Assembly (NCBI GenBank): GCA_945883235.1
Contig: CAMCXF010000007.1
Location: 1 to 64,000 of the forward strand
DNA length: 64,000 nt
Direction: 5' to 3'
From: Phenylobacterium deserti
GTDB lineage: Bacteria > Pseudomonadota > Alphaproteobacteria > Caulobacterales > Caulobacteraceae
In this document: positions 19,186-27,093 of the stretch, piece after piece
Layout of the letters: every line of letters starts with the position of its first letter
Numbering within the stretch: the first letter of the stretch is position 1
Position numbers and translations under genes: made by a program
The notes under the pieces: generated by a model
The model's input: the letters and a program-made list of their open reading frames with translations, nothing else
What the model was told of the DNA's origin: nothing
Databases searched by the model: none

Positions 19186-21234
19186 CTACTGTGCGGCGGC
19201 GGGCGTTCCGGCGGCGACCGGTGGCGGGGCTGCCGGATTGTTGTTGGGACGCTGACGGCGGGGCATCAGTTTCTGGGCTGCCGCGAATTCCTTGCTGTCG
19301 ATGCCGCCGTCCTTGTCGGCATCGATCATGGCGAAGTACTTCTTCAGCATATCGCCCATCTGGCCGCGCAGTTCGGGTGGCGTGAGCTTGCCGTCGATGT
19401 TGTCGTCCATGACGCCGAGGATCAGGTTGGCCTGCAGCATCTTGTCGTATTCAGGCAGCTGATTGGCCACCGTTTCGTCGACCCAGCGATAGTGGAAATA
19501 GGTGGCCAGCATTTCCTCGGACGACTGTTCGCCCCAGGTCACCAGGCGCTTGGGATCAGGATTGGCCGGATTGCGGGTAGAATTGTCGTAGGTCCAGCGG
19601 GTGATGATCTTTGAGCCGGCCGGAGCCTTCAGCGGGTCCTTAAGGAAATACTCGTACTGCCAGTTGAAATCATAGCGCGGCAGCGCCAGCAGCATGTCCT
19701 CGCGACCATCCGGATAGCGGATCGAGACATTGGCCGAGCCGCCGCGATGGTGGGCGTGCGGGGTCAGGCCGTAGATGATGGCGTCCTTCGGCAGCTCGAC
19801 CGAGGCGACCTCAGGGTGGAACGCCTCGCCGGCCGGAATGGCGATGGTGAAGTCGAAGATGCCGAAGGTGCGCAGGACGTATTTCGGCTCCTGGCCCTTG
19901 GGGTAGAAGTAAACGCCCATCTGGGTCTTCTCGACCGTCTCGCGGCCGTAGGGCGTGTAATGGTTCTGGAAGGCGATGCCGCCACTGGGCGGTACCCAGA
20001 CGCCGGTGTCCGCAGGCTGCAGGTTGGAGCCGCGGCCGGGACCGTAACCGCCCAGCGAAGCGCCCCATTCAGCCTCCGACGCGGTCCGGCCTTCGGTTGC
20101 CTCGCCCTCGACGACCCCGGTGAGGATGTGGTGCACCACCTGGCGGTCAGTGACCCGGAAGGTGGTCGCCTTCATCCAGCGGCCTTCGGTCATGACATTC
20201 TTCACGACCGGTCGTTGATACTCCATGATGCCCGTCGCGGCGATCTTGGCGGCGGGAATTTCGACGATCACGTCGGGCTTGCCCAGCGGCCAGTCGGGGG
20301 CCTGGAACTTCACCTTCGCCAAGGGGTCCTCGCCCGCGCCGCGCGGGGCGCCGGCCTCGACCCAGTGGACCAGGGTCTTGATCTGGTCCGGGCTCAGCCG
20401 GTCATCGTCCTGGAAGTGGCCCACGGTCTGGTCGGCCATGTAGGGCGGCATGCGGTTGGTGCGCAGTACCTCGCGGATCATCGGCGAGAAGCCCTTGATC
20501 TGCTCGTAATTGTTGAGCGGCATCGGCCCGATCCCGCCCGGCTGGTGACAGCCGGTGCACTTGGCCTGGACGATCGGGGCGATGGTTTTGGCATAGGAAA
20601 TTTTGGCGAAGCTGGCGGCCCTGGCCCGCTCCGGGAAGGCGATGACTGCGCCGCGCGGCGCGTTGGCGGCCATAGAGACCTTGCGGCCCGCGACCAGACC
20701 CTCGATGGCGTCCTTCGCCCAGGTCTCGCCTCCGGCACCTGTGGCAGCGCCGCGGTAGGACACGGTCCAGCTGCGTGGATCGATGACGATGACTTCGGCG
20801 GCGCGGGAGACGCCCAGGCTCTCGCCGATGATCTGCTGATAGTCGAACAGGATCGGCATATCGATGCCGGCGGCCTTGGTGTCGGCGATGACCTTGGGCC
20901 GGGTCTCGCCGATCCGCGAGGCCAGCATCATGAACTCCACGCCGCTGGGCTTGTAGGCGGCCTGAAGGGCGGCATAGGTTTTGGCTTCGGTGCGGATGGC
21001 GGCGTCGCCTGAGGCATAGGTGATCAGAACCACCGCCTTGGCGTCGCCAAGACGGTACAGCTGACGGCCCAGCAGGTTCTGGTCCGGCAGCCGGAAGTCA
21101 TCGACCATCTGAGGCGCGGCGGCGGGGGCATCGGCCTGCGCCGGCGCCTGACCAACAGACATCGCGGCCACGAGCGCCAGCGCTCCCACCAGACCCGCAA
21201 GGCCGACGCCTTTGGTTTTTGTCGAGAGGTTCAT
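19186..21234 (-). CDS. Redoxin-like / heme c / copper-monooxygenase-like / EF-hand fusion protein
   Basis: This 682-residue exported protein contains four parts. A redoxin fold (about 45-185) lacks every cysteine, so it cannot be a peroxidase. A c-type heme site follows at Cys226-x2-Cys229-His230. A region similar to copper type II ascorbate-dependent monooxygenases (about 330-590) then keeps His368-His369, His425, His493-x-His495 and Met575, matching the two-copper ligand pattern of peptidylglycine hydroxylase. EF-hand-like loops at about 610-650 (DDNIDGKLTPPE, DADKDGGIDSKE) end the protein. The heme may deliver electrons to copper. The ATG at 21234 is preferred. Confidence 0.78.
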   Translation of the reverse strand: MNLSTKTKGVGLAGLVGALALVAAMSVGQAPAQADAPAAAPQMVDDFRLPDQNLLGRQLYRLGDAKAVVLITYASGDAAIRTEAKTYAALQAAYKPSGVEFMMLASRIGETRPKVIADTKAAGIDMPILFDYQQIIGESLGVSRAAEVIVIDPRSWTVSYRGAATGAGGETWAKDAIEGLVAGRKVSMAANAPRGAVIAFPERARAASFAKISYAKTIAPIVQAKCTGCHQPGGIGPMPLNNYEQIKGFSPMIREVLRTNRMPPYMADQTVGHFQDDDRLSPDQIKTLVHWVEAGAPRGAGEDPLAKVKFQAPDWPLGKPDVIVEIPAAKIAATGIMEYQRPVVKNVMTEGRWMKATTFRVTDRQVVHHILTGVVEGEATEGRTASEAEWGASLGGYGPGRGSNLQPADTGVWVPPSGGIAFQNHYTPYGRETVEKTQMGVYFYPKGQEPKYVLRTFGIFDFTIAIPAGEAFHPEVASVELPKDAIIYGLTPHAHHRGGSANVSIRYPDGREDMLLALPRYDFNWQYEYFLKDPLKAPAGSKIITRWTYDNSTRNPANPDPKRLVTWGEQSSEEMLATYFHYRWVDETVANQLPEYDKMLQANLILGVMDDNIDGKLTPPELRGQMGDMLKKYFAMIDADKDGGIDSKEFAAAQKLMPRRQRPNNNPAAPPPVAAGTPAAAQ

Positions 21235-21325
21235 CGTGCCCAATTCCCTAGCCCTTGCGGCCGCCGGGGGTCAAAGACCACAGCTTAGCCCCGTCCGAGG
21301 TCGAATCGCGATCCGCGAAAATCCC

Positions 21326-21352
21326 CGTTACGATACACAGTGGATCATAACG
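21326..21352. promoter_or_regulatory. Candidate TetR operator (27-bp inverted repeat)
   Basis: CGTTACGAT (21326-21334) and ATCATAACG (21344-21352) are inverted with one mismatch across a 9-base spacer. The site lies between the divergent copper/heme fusion gene and the TetR gene, just upstream of the latter. This size and position are usual for TetR self-regulating operators. Confidence 0.6.
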
Positions 21353-21368
21353 AACTGTGAGCCAGTTG

Positions 21369-21950
21369 ATGTCAACGCCCGACGACCCCCGGATCGTCCG
21401 AACGCGCACGGCCTTGCGTCAGGCGATGACCGAACTTGCCGGTGAGGCTGCCCTGGATGCGATCACCGTGCGCGCCATCGCCGCCCGGGCCGGTGTGGGA
21501 TACGCGACCTTTTTCCGGCACTATGGCGACAAGGAGGCTTTGCTGGCCGACGTGGCCGGGATGCTGACGCGGCAGTTCCTGCAACAGGTGCGGCCATTGC
21601 TGTTGCAGCAGGACCGGCGGGCCGCCGCCCGTTCGCTTTGCGCCTTTGTCCTGGAGCATCTGGCCATCCACCAGACGCTGATCGCCGGCGGCTCGGGCGA
21701 AACCGTCCGCGCCGGCATGCTGCGCCACACCATGGACACGCTGGCCGCCGCCCGGGTCCGGGAGCCGGAAGGGCCCATCGACGATCTGGTGCTGTTCCAC
21801 ATGGTTTCAGCCACCCTGAACCTTCTGGCCTGGTGGATGCGCAATCTCGATCAGGTCGACACCGACACCATGGCCGAAATTATCGAGCGAACGGTCCTGA
21901 CCCCGACAAGCGCCTTGAGACAGTCACCGCCGTCAGCGCTGACGCCATAA
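21369..21950 (+). CDS. TetR-family regulator, divergent from the redox operon
   Basis: This 193-residue protein has a TetR helix-turn-helix at about residues 10-55 (ITVRAIAARAGVGYATFFRH, then YGDKEALL) and an all-helical C-terminal ligand domain. It is divergent from the copper/heme fusion gene, with a clean inverted repeat in the gap. The simplest reading is that it represses both itself and the redox operon. An in-frame GTG at 21357 is an alternative start, and neither start has a strong ribosome site. Confidence 0.8.
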   Translation: MSTPDDPRIVRTRTALRQAMTELAGEAALDAITVRAIAARAGVGYATFFRHYGDKEALLADVAGMLTRQFLQQVRPLLLQQDRRAAARSLCAFVLEHLAIHQTLIAGGSGETVRAGMLRHTMDTLAAARVREPEGPIDDLVLFHMVSATLNLLAWWMRNLDQVDTDTMAEIIERTVLTPTSALRQSPPSALTP

Positions 21951-22187
21951 AAAGGGCATCCGGAATTCGAAACACCTGAGGTTTCCCCCATCAGCCACTC
22001 GCGGCGGCCCGCGCTGCTTTGACACCTGCGGCGCCAGAACCAGCGGAGCCGCTCTTGCCGCGCGGTCATTCCGGCGACGGTGACCCAACCGCGACAACAC
22101 GATGTGGAGCCTCAACCGACAGAGTCTTCGACAAATTCCGCCATGATCACCAATGGTTCTCGGCAGCGTGGCGTAAACGTCTCCATG

Positions 22188-22200
22188 ACGCCCTAGGCGT
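22188..22200. promoter_or_regulatory. Small palindrome upstream of the TonB-dependent receptor
   Basis: ACGCC-CTA-GGCGT is a perfect inverted repeat ending about 12 bases before the GGAGGGG ribosome site of the receptor gene. It could be an operator. It does not match a PHO box (7-4-7 direct repeats) or a Fur box. The rest of 21951-22225 shows no gene. Confidence 0.3.
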
Positions 22201-22225
22201 GACCCCGAAGTTGGAGGGGTCGAAT

Positions 22226-24889
22226 ATGAAGTCTCAATTTAGCGCTCGCCGCGCCATGCTGAATGGCACCGCGTTATCCGCACTGGCCCTGGCCGTGGCC
22301 TGCGCGCCGTCTGCCTACGCCCAAGGTCAGGGTGCTGCCGCAAGCGAGGTCGAAGAGATCGTGGTTACCGCCACACCCATTCGCGACTCTATTGTGAAGT
22401 CCCTCGAGGTTCAGCGGCTTGCCGACAACATCGTCTCGGTCGTCGCCGCCGATGCGATCGGACGCTTTCCGGACCAGACGGCTGCTGCGGCGCTCTCACG
22501 GCTGCCAGCGACCGGCGTTCAGCGCGACCAGGGCCAGGAGCGCTACATCCAGGTCCGTGGCGCGCCAGCGCGCTGGACCAATGTCGCGTTCGATGGTGTC
22601 AACGTTCTGGGTGCCGAGGACCGGATCTTCCGGTTCGACAGCGTTCCGGCTTCCGTGATCAGCCAGCTTGAACTCAACAAGACCCTGACCCCGGATATGC
22701 CAGGCGAGGCCTTGGCCGGGCGCGTCAATATTCTCACCTTTTCACCCCTTTCCCAGCAAGGCTTCCACGTCAACGCCGACATCGGTCGTGGATACGTCGA
22801 CCTCGGCGACGACGTCGAGAGCTATGGCGGCCGGGTGTCCTGGTCGAACGAAACGTTAGGGATCGTCCTGGGCGCCTCGAAGTTCAGCTTCATCCAGGAA
22901 ACCGACAACTACGAGCCCCGGTTTGACGCTGTCGGCATGAGAGAGGTCCGCTTCGCAAAGTACCGCATCAAGAGGGATACGAGGGCCTTCAACGGCAAGA
23001 TCGAGTGGCGGATTGATGAGCAGAACAGCATCCGCTTTTCCGCACTTCGCAGCGAGTTCCTCGATTTCGAAGAGCGCAACCAGTACACCTTCAACTTTGC
23101 CGGCGCAGCCTCCGGCACGCGCACCCCGACATCGGGAAGCCTCGTTTCCGTGCCTGTCGCGGGCCTGTTCGAGGATGGCGACTACGCGACCAAGAACACG
23201 CTTTTCATTCTCCACGGCGATCATGAGTTTGCCGGGTGGAAGCTCGGCTGGGACGTGGGCCGATCGGAGGCTACGTTCCGCCAAAATCTCCCACTTACAG
23301 CGACATCTGCGTCAACAACCGGCAACACAACCGGGGCCTTGCTGCGCCCTTCGCTCACGTTTACGGCGGGAGAGGCCGGAACGCCCGTGATCTCGTTGTT
23401 CGAAACCGTCCGAAACGCCGCCGGGGTACTTGAGCGCGGTGCAGCCCGCACAAGCGTGAACCAGTCAGCTTTCAACACCGAAGTTCTGGCTGTCTTCCGT
23501 CAGTTCAACACCCAGGAAGACAACTTCGCCAAGGCCGACCTGTCCACAACGTGGGACAATCTCGGCGCCGAGGCGACGTTCAAGGCTGGCTTCCAGTACA
23601 ACGCCCGGAAGTTCGATGACCCGGGCAACTGGGCGGTGCTGCGGCCCAACGGAACGGCGGGCACGCTGGTGTTGGGTACGACGGCAGCCCAGCTGGGCGT
23701 GCCCTGGACGCCCTACGCGTTCACGACTGACCGTTCGGCGATCGGTAAAGTCAATGTCGGCTTCCAGGCCAACTTCATCGACAATGTCGCTCTGAACAAG
23801 CAGCTGGAGGCGGTGATCGCCGCTGCCACAGCGGCCAATGCGGCTGGCGGAACCTTCCCCGTGCCGCGGCCCAATCCGGCATTGGCCAACAAGGTGGATG
23901 AGACGATCATCTCGGGCTATGCGCAAAACACCTGGGCCTGGGACCGCCACAAGCTGCTGGCCGGCCTCCGGGTCGAGCAGTCCAAGGTTGAGGCATCCGG
24001 AAGCGCGCTGGTCGGCGCTGCGCTCGTGCCGCTGAGCCTGGAGTCGGAAAATACCCAGGTCCTGCCCAGCCTGCACTACACCTACGACTTCAGTGACGAG
24101 ATCAAGCTGCGTGCGGCGTTTATCACAGGCGCGGCGCGTCCGAGCTTCTCCGACCAGCGCGCCACCGTCTCCATCAATGACGCGCCCGGCGTCCAGAGCA
24201 TCAGCGGGGGCAATCCGACCCTGACGCCCGAGACGGCCTACGGCGTCGACCTCAGCGCCGAGTGGTACTTCGAAGCAGCCGGTCTTCTGTCCGCCAGCTA
24301 TTTCCGTCGGGAAGTGAAGGATGTCCTGTTCGATGCGACCGAGCTTGTCGGAGACACCCGGTTTGATACCGGCGGCATCAGCCGGTCCGGCTACACCTAC
24401 TCCACGACCCTCAATGGCGGCGACGGGTTCCTCCAGGGCGTCGAGTTCTCATACTATCACCCCTGGACCTTCCTCCCGGGGCCCCTTTCCGGCCTCGGTA
24501 TTCAGGCCAGCGTCGCGTTCCTTGACGGGGAGTTCGAGATCGGCAACGGCCGCAAGGCACCGTTCCCCGGCACCTCGGATCGCATCAGCCAGGCGGCGGT
24601 GTTTTATGAGAAGTATGGCTTCTCACTCCGCCTGAGCTGGCAGCACCGGACGAGCTGGATTGACGAAGTCTCTCCCGGGTCGACATCAGCGGGCGATCTG
24701 GTGTGGGATGCCCAGCAACGGGTCGAATTCTCCGGGCGCTATCAGGTCAATGAGAACATAACGTTATATGCCGACGTCAATAACATAACCAATGAGCGGG
24801 GCCTGCGCTTCCAGGGGACGCGCGACAGGCCCTACGAACTGGAGTACTTCGGACGCCGCTTCCTCTTTGGCGTCAGGGCGCGCTTCTAG
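22226..24889 (+). CDS. TonB-dependent outer-membrane receptor
   Basis: This 887-residue protein has a signal peptide (about 1-33), a TonB-box-like EEIVVTAT, a plug domain (about 45-170; RFPDQTAAAALSRLPATGVQ, YIQVRG) and a long beta-barrel ending in the required terminal Phe (LFGVRARF). It uses TonB energy to import a ligand across the outer membrane. No STN signalling domain is present. The ATG at 22226 follows GGAGGGG. The next gene encodes a periplasmic phosphatase and the phosphonate island follows, so a phosphorus-containing ligand is possible, but this is inferred from position only. Confidence 0.88.
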   Translation: MKSQFSARRAMLNGTALSALALAVACAPSAYAQGQGAAASEVEEIVVTATPIRDSIVKSLEVQRLADNIVSVVAADAIGRFPDQTAAAALSRLPATGVQRDQGQERYIQVRGAPARWTNVAFDGVNVLGAEDRIFRFDSVPASVISQLELNKTLTPDMPGEALAGRVNILTFSPLSQQGFHVNADIGRGYVDLGDDVESYGGRVSWSNETLGIVLGASKFSFIQETDNYEPRFDAVGMREVRFAKYRIKRDTRAFNGKIEWRIDEQNSIRFSALRSEFLDFEERNQYTFNFAGAASGTRTPTSGSLVSVPVAGLFEDGDYATKNTLFILHGDHEFAGWKLGWDVGRSEATFRQNLPLTATSASTTGNTTGALLRPSLTFTAGEAGTPVISLFETVRNAAGVLERGAARTSVNQSAFNTEVLAVFRQFNTQEDNFAKADLSTTWDNLGAEATFKAGFQYNARKFDDPGNWAVLRPNGTAGTLVLGTTAAQLGVPWTPYAFTTDRSAIGKVNVGFQANFIDNVALNKQLEAVIAAATAANAAGGTFPVPRPNPALANKVDETIISGYAQNTWAWDRHKLLAGLRVEQSKVEASGSALVGAALVPLSLESENTQVLPSLHYTYDFSDEIKLRAAFITGAARPSFSDQRATVSINDAPGVQSISGGNPTLTPETAYGVDLSAEWYFEAAGLLSASYFRREVKDVLFDATELVGDTRFDTGGISRSGYTYSTTLNGGDGFLQGVEFSYYHPWTFLPGPLSGLGIQASVAFLDGEFEIGNGRKAPFPGTSDRISQAAVFYEKYGFSLRLSWQHRTSWIDEVSPGSTSAGDLVWDAQQRVEFSGRYQVNENITLYADVNNITNERGLRFQGTRDRPYELEYFGRRFLFGVRARF

Positions 24890-24960
24890 ATGGAGCAGTC
24901 CCTACGGTTCGTGAGGAACGGGGCCGTGGCGTCTGGTGCTGATGGAAGCCGATAGCCGAA

Positions 24961-24989
24961 TCCCCTTCAGCCAACAGGACTGAAGGGGA
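24961..24989 (+). terminator. Hairpin downstream of the receptor gene
   Basis: TCCCCTTCAG (24961-24970) and CTGAAGGGGA (24980-24989) form a perfect 10-bp stem with a 9-base loop, 72 bases after the receptor stop. No T-run follows, so termination is only probable. The rest of the 309-base gap (24890-25198) shows no gene. Confidence 0.5.
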
Positions 24990-25198
24990 AGACCGCGCCC
25001 GCTTGTACGCTTTGCTCGATCAGGTCCTCCGACAAGTTGCGCAATGGTCATCAACGTTTCGCGCCAGTGTGGCCGAAGCTTCTCCGCGGACGCGCATAGT
25101 CGGGGGCAATCGGAAGCGTCTCGAACTCAGGGATGCAACCTGACCGAGTGCAGGCCGTACTCTCTTCTTCGATGGCTAACCTGTAGAGGATGCTGAAA

Positions 25199-26257
25199 AT
25201 GAAAAAAACCGCAGGACTTGCCGTTTTCTGCGTCTTGCTCACGACCGCCCTTGCCGCGTCTGCCGAAGTTATCAGCGCCCCGCAGGTTCTGCGGACATCA
25301 CCCGACACGGTCCTGGTCACCTGGGCGAGCCCCAGCCCGGTCGACGTCTATGTTTCGGACAAGCCCGACGTTGCGCCTGCCCAGGCAAATCGGGTGTCCG
25401 TCGCCGATCAAGATGGCCGGCATGAAATGAAAGCGGACCTCGCCAGCCGGCCCTACTTCACATTGCGCGACCCGCAATCCGGTGAGACGCTGCACGTCGC
25501 CGAGCGCCTGGTGCCGCTGGAGCAGGGATCGAACTTCCGCGATGTCGGCGGGTATCCGGCGCAGGGTGGCAAACACGTCCGCTGGGGTCTGATCTACAGG
25601 TCCGGCGGCAGCCCGATGCTGACTGACGCCGATGTCCGCCGCGTACAGGGTCTGGTGAGCGATATGGTCGACCTGCGCTCCTCGGAAGAGCGGTCGCTGG
25701 CGCCAACACGTGTAGACGGAGTGGCCTATGCAGCCGTCGGCTACTCGATGTCCAAAGTCACAAACTTGAGCCCAACAACACCGACGACGATGGGGTCACC
25801 CTATCGCAATTTCCCGACGATGCTCGCGCCCCACCTCAAGATCGTGTTCGCCAAGTTGCTCGCGAACCAGGGTGGACTTGTCTACAACTGTTCGGCGGGG
25901 CAGGACCGGACCGGCTTCGCCACGGCCATGATCCTGAGTGCGCTGGGCGTGTCACGCGACGTCATCCTCAGCGACTATCACCTGTCGACCACCTACAGGC
26001 GTCCTGAATTCGAAATGCCGCGCTTCGATGCGGCGGCTCAAGCCGCCAGTCCGGTGGCGGCGCTTTTTGCGGGTTACCAGAAGGACCCCGAAGCGTCGAA
26101 ACCACGTCCCTTGTTCGACGCCAACCACCGTGCGTTTCTGGAAGAAGCCTTTGACGAGGTCGACTCGAAGTGGGGCTCTGTGGACAAGTACCTGGCAAAG
26201 GAAGCTGGCATCGGTCCCGTCGAGTTGGCCCGCCTGCGCGCCACCTATCTGGAATAG
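25199..26257 (+). CDS. Exported tyrosine-phosphatase-like enzyme
   Basis: This 352-residue protein has a signal peptide (about 1-22), an Ig-like N-terminal stretch (about 25-95) and a phosphatase domain of the bacterial Tyr/lipid phosphatase type. GSNFRDVGGYPAQGGKHVRW is the typical entry, and the catalytic loop is Cys231-SAGQD-Arg237 (C-x5-R). Being exported, it more likely removes phosphate from an extracellular or periplasmic ester than from proteins. The ATG at 25199 is preferred over 25190, which sits directly on the GAGG. It follows the receptor gene on the same strand and is convergent with the phn-linked EEP gene. Confidence 0.8.
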   Translation: MKKTAGLAVFCVLLTTALAASAEVISAPQVLRTSPDTVLVTWASPSPVDVYVSDKPDVAPAQANRVSVADQDGRHEMKADLASRPYFTLRDPQSGETLHVAERLVPLEQGSNFRDVGGYPAQGGKHVRWGLIYRSGGSPMLTDADVRRVQGLVSDMVDLRSSEERSLAPTRVDGVAYAAVGYSMSKVTNLSPTTPTTMGSPYRNFPTMLAPHLKIVFAKLLANQGGLVYNCSAGQDRTGFATAMILSALGVSRDVILSDYHLSTTYRRPEFEMPRFDAAAQAASPVAALFAGYQKDPEASKPRPLFDANHRAFLEEAFDEVDSKWGSVDKYLAKEAGIGPVELARLRATYLE

Positions 26258-26293
26258 CGGACGCTGCGCCGCGTTCACGCGCGTTGGTTTGGG

Positions 26294-27079
26294 TTACGCG
26301 CGCGCCGTTGAGTCCGGGTCGCTACGAGCCCCGGGAGCACCACGATCCTGGTGCGTCAGGTCCAGCACAACGGCGGCGTGATCGCTGGGAAACCAGCCGT
26401 CGGCAGACGGCCTGTCCAGTGCGCGACCGGTCGCCGACCTACTCCACTGACCTTCGCGCCAGAGGACACAGTGGTCGATGGCCATGCCGCCGGTTTGCGT
26501 TGCGCCCGCTCGAGCGCCGTGAAACGTCGGGGACGTGGGGCTGAGAGCCAAAGGTGCCAACGCGGCGTCTGACGCCGTCGCGTTGAGGTCTCCCGCCACG
26601 ACCAACCCGCCCTGATAACCCGCCACAGCCCAGTCGAGAGCCGTCTCAAGCTGAACGGCACGAACGCGTTCGGCGGTACCTCCGCCCAGGTGGGTCAAGT
26701 GCAGATTGAGAATACGCAGTGAGGCACCGGCGCGATCCACGTCCACGCGCTGCGCGATGCGCTGGCCATCTCCGGGGGCGCTATCCAGGGCGCAGAGGTC
26801 AAACCCGGTTACGCGTTCCCGCGTGAGGACGGCCAGACCTGATGTGCTCATAACCCTCCTGCCGCCATGCGCTCTGAGTTTCCGCCGGGCTGGTGCCGGG
26901 TAGGCGCGCATCCCGAGCGCGGCGGCGAGCCGGGCCGCCGTGTCGGAACCCCCGCCGACGAAGCACTCCTGCAGGCAGACGACGTCGGCGCGAAGGTCGC
27001 CCAGGCCCACGGCCATCAGATCAAGCCGCCGCTCGTACTCGCCTTCGTTCTTCCAGGTGTTGAGGGTAACGATGCGCAC
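26294..27079 (-). CDS. Endonuclease/exonuclease/phosphatase-fold enzyme linked to phnM
   Basis: This 261-residue protein, from a GTG start at 27079, has all EEP-fold motifs: LNTWKN with Asn7, VVCLQE with Glu38, LNLHLTHLG, VVAGDLNA and a C-terminal SDHAAVV. These bind a divalent metal and cleave phosphodiester or phosphomonoester bonds. It has no signal peptide. It begins 15 bases after the phnM stop in the phnF-phnM operon. As no PhnP is visible in the island, it is a candidate for hydrolysing the ribosyl cyclic phosphate made by C-P lyase; that role is inferred. The longer frame upstream of the GTG overlaps phnM and is rejected. Confidence 0.8.
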   Translation of the reverse strand: MRIVTLNTWKNEGEYERRLDLMAVGLGDLRADVVCLQECFVGGGSDTAARLAAALGMRAYPAPARRKLRAHGGRRVMSTSGLAVLTRERVTGFDLCALDSAPGDGQRIAQRVDVDRAGASLRILNLHLTHLGGGTAERVRAVQLETALDWAVAGYQGGLVVAGDLNATASDAALAPLALSPTSPTFHGARAGATQTGGMAIDHCVLWREGQWSRSATGRALDRPSADGWFPSDHAAVVLDLTHQDRGAPGARSDPDSTARA

Positions 27080-27093
27080 GGTCCAGGACCCCG

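Noticed and set aside
19747-21012. Plus-strand open frame of 421 codons
   Set aside because: Antisense to the copper/heme fusion gene, whose sense motifs are clear.
22188-22203. PHO box before the TonB-dependent receptor
   Set aside because: The two GTCA-type half sites are 14 bases apart and the pattern is an inverted rather than direct repeat, unlike the 11-base PHO spacing.
25051-25320. Minus-strand 89-codon open frame upstream of the phosphatase gene
   Set aside because: Overlaps the signal-peptide region of the phosphatase in antisense and has no start signals or motifs.
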